This document shows, one piece after another, positions 44,235 to 45,282 of a stretch of 45,282 nt of DNA; the first letter of the stretch is position 1; every line of letters begins with the position of its first letter. This DNA comes from Moraxella equi (lineage in GTDB: Bacteria; Pseudomonadota; Gammaproteobacteria; Pseudomonadales; Moraxellaceae). The translations under genes were made by a program, and so were the position numbers. The notes beneath the pieces are model-generated. The model saw only the letters and a program-made list of their open reading frames with translations. It had not been told where the DNA came from and did no database searches. Where the stretch lies: positions 24,290 through 69,571 of the forward strand of contig NZ_MXAP01000039.1 of assembly GCF_002027555.1 (NCBI RefSeq), read 5' to 3'.

Positions 44235-45131
44235 TTAATCAAACCGCTCCCACACTCCCACCTGCTCCGCCTTAGGTGTGGCGACTTGTCCAAGTTTTCG
44301 CCATGGCATGTTTACCCCGTGAAAATCCGACCCCACTGACACCATGAGCCCATGCTCTGCCACACATCCGTCTATCATCGCTCGGGTAGACATGGGCTCG
44401 CTAGGACTGGGCAACTCAACCGCCTGACCGCCCAGCATGGCAAAGTCAGCGATGAGCTTACGCACACGAGTGGCGGACAAATCATAGCGCGTGGGGTGAG
44501 CCAGTACCGAAATCCCACCACATTCATGGATAAGCTCTATGGTCTGACCCATGGTTAAGCTATCAATGGCAACATAAGCTGGCTTATTATCCGCCAGATA
44601 TTTATCAAAAGCATCCTGCACCGTCCGCACCACACCCAGCTCAAATAATACTTGTCCAATATGAGCCCGTCCCACAGCTTTGGCATTGCCTTTTGCCTTA
44701 TCCAATACCGCTTGCCATAATACCTGCTCATCAATATGTGCAAAATCCGCCATGTCTGCCAATATCTTCGCCATCTTTACCACAATGGCACGACCACGAG
44801 TTTCCCGAGAGTTTTGTAAATGATTAAGTTTTTGATTTAATCGCTCTTTATCCTTAAAATTAAGGGCAACCACATGAATGGTCTTGGTTGTGGATTTATT
44901 TTTGCCATAGCCGCCATTCATCTGATGATGACAACTAATCTCTACCCCATCAATCAAGCGTATATCCAGCTCACTCGCCATTTGCCGTGCTTCATCAATG
45001 CCAGCGGTGGTGTCATGGTCGGTCAAGGCAAAAACTTCAATGCCCATCTCATGAGCCAACTTGACCACATAAGCAGGGGAGAATGTCCCATCGGAGCAGG
45101 CACTGTGACTGTGTAAGTCCACTTTTATCAT
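44235..45131 (-). CDS. rnm: PHP-domain nuclease, RNase AM type (YciV)
   Basis: This 298-residue polymerase-and-histidinol-phosphatase domain protein has the metal ligands DLHSHSACSDG at the N-terminus, LTDHDTTAG, GVEISC, a central HIGQVLFE, LAHPTRYDLS and the late GSDFHG. This matches E. coli RNase AM (YciV), a 5'-3' exonuclease that trims 5' ends of rRNAs and degrades short RNAs, also described as a nucleoside 3',5'-bisphosphate phosphatase. The ATG is at 45131. The MITE-like element at 45152 lies directly upstream. Confidence 0.9.
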   Translation of the reverse strand: MIKVDLHSHSACSDGTFSPAYVVKLAHEMGIEVFALTDHDTTAGIDEARQMASELDIRLIDGVEISCHHQMNGGYGKNKSTTKTIHVVALNFKDKERLNQKLNHLQNSRETRGRAIVVKMAKILADMADFAHIDEQVLWQAVLDKAKGNAKAVGRAHIGQVLFELGVVRTVQDAFDKYLADNKPAYVAIDSLTMGQTIELIHECGGISVLAHPTRYDLSATRVRKLIADFAMLGGQAVELPSPSEPMSTRAMIDGCVAEHGLMVSVGSDFHGVNMPWRKLGQVATPKAEQVGVWERFD

Positions 45132-45151
45132 AGATTATTTATCTCATTTAC

Positions 45152-45282
45152 TAGGGCGTGCCTACCATTGATAGCACTCTTATAAAATAAGATGAAAGTT
45201 TAACAATTTCAATCAATTTTTGCATGAAAAATGGCCATCCGATCACTTAATTTAAAAAGTTAAGAACACGTTGAACATTCAC
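45152..45282 (+). mobile_element. Third MITE-like element, cut by the window edge
   Basis: The left end TAGGGCGTGCCTACC has the same TA-flanked terminus as the elements at 9916 and 27887, and TTTTTGCATGAAAAATGG is shared with their interior. The rest differs, so it is a variant or recombinant copy. The right end is not in the window. Confidence 0.6.

Overview
The window looks like chromosomal DNA of a pilus-inverting Moraxella (M. bovis / M. lacunata type). The main support is two type IV pilin coding ends in opposite orientation, sharing a crossover sequence about 2.06 kb apart, with an intervening membrane-protein gene. This matches the known Moraxella pilin inversion region. The housekeeping genes (pgk, gpmI, ftsK, maeB, trxB, truD, cca), the moderate GC content and the AT-rich intergenic stretches also fit Moraxellaceae. 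The exact species is an inference.

Layout. 1-3050: pilin inversion segment. A headless silent pilin lies at 1-375, a tfpB-like gene with a disrupted 3' end at 560-1344, and the expressed pilin on the minus strand at 1691-2164. The expressed pilin is read from a sigma-54 type promoter just outside the segment. 3049-7037 (minus strand): an Ala-rich lipoprotein, pgk, a thiamine-phosphate-synthase-like protein and a PBP7-type D,D-peptidase. 7571-12172 (plus): a GacA-like regulator overlapping the pilS kinase gene, a ~205 bp MITE-like element, then an unusually long pilR. PilS/PilR are the expected activators of the sigma-54 pilin promoter, so regulator and target lie about 6 kb apart. 12242-15219 (minus): ctp protease and gpmI, overlapping by 4 bp. 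15345-15743: 6S RNA and tRNA-Asn. 16031-18403: phoH, ybeY and a TSUP exporter in overlapping arrangement. 18550-24697: maeB, cca, a pteridine-reductase-like SDR and an APC permease. 24800-26366 (minus): an orphan ParA-like ATPase and a TetR regulator, the latter divergent from a fatty acid desaturase (26626-27807).

27887-28280: a second, inverted copy of the MITE, then a candidate small RNA with its own promoter and terminator. 28309-32443 (minus): ftsK and a porin. 33043-34850: miaE and trxB. 35052-37939 (minus): a lemA / TPM-domain cluster, flanked and interrupted by two ~110 bp inverted-repeat elements. 38339-42876 (plus): a sodium:alanine symporter, an orphan GAD-like/Tdi1-type immunity protein, an alpha carbonic anhydrase lipoprotein and truD. 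42869-45131 (minus): an exported alanine/broad-specificity racemase, then a PHP-domain nuclease of the RNase AM type. The right edge cuts into a third MITE-like element.

No CRISPR array, prophage, complete IS element or rRNA was seen. The most interesting parts are the inversion segment with its disrupted tfpB, the MITE insertions (one supplies the pilS stop codon), the unassigned small RNA candidate, the lengthened PilR and the orphan immunity protein. All identifications come from reading motifs; no database search was run.
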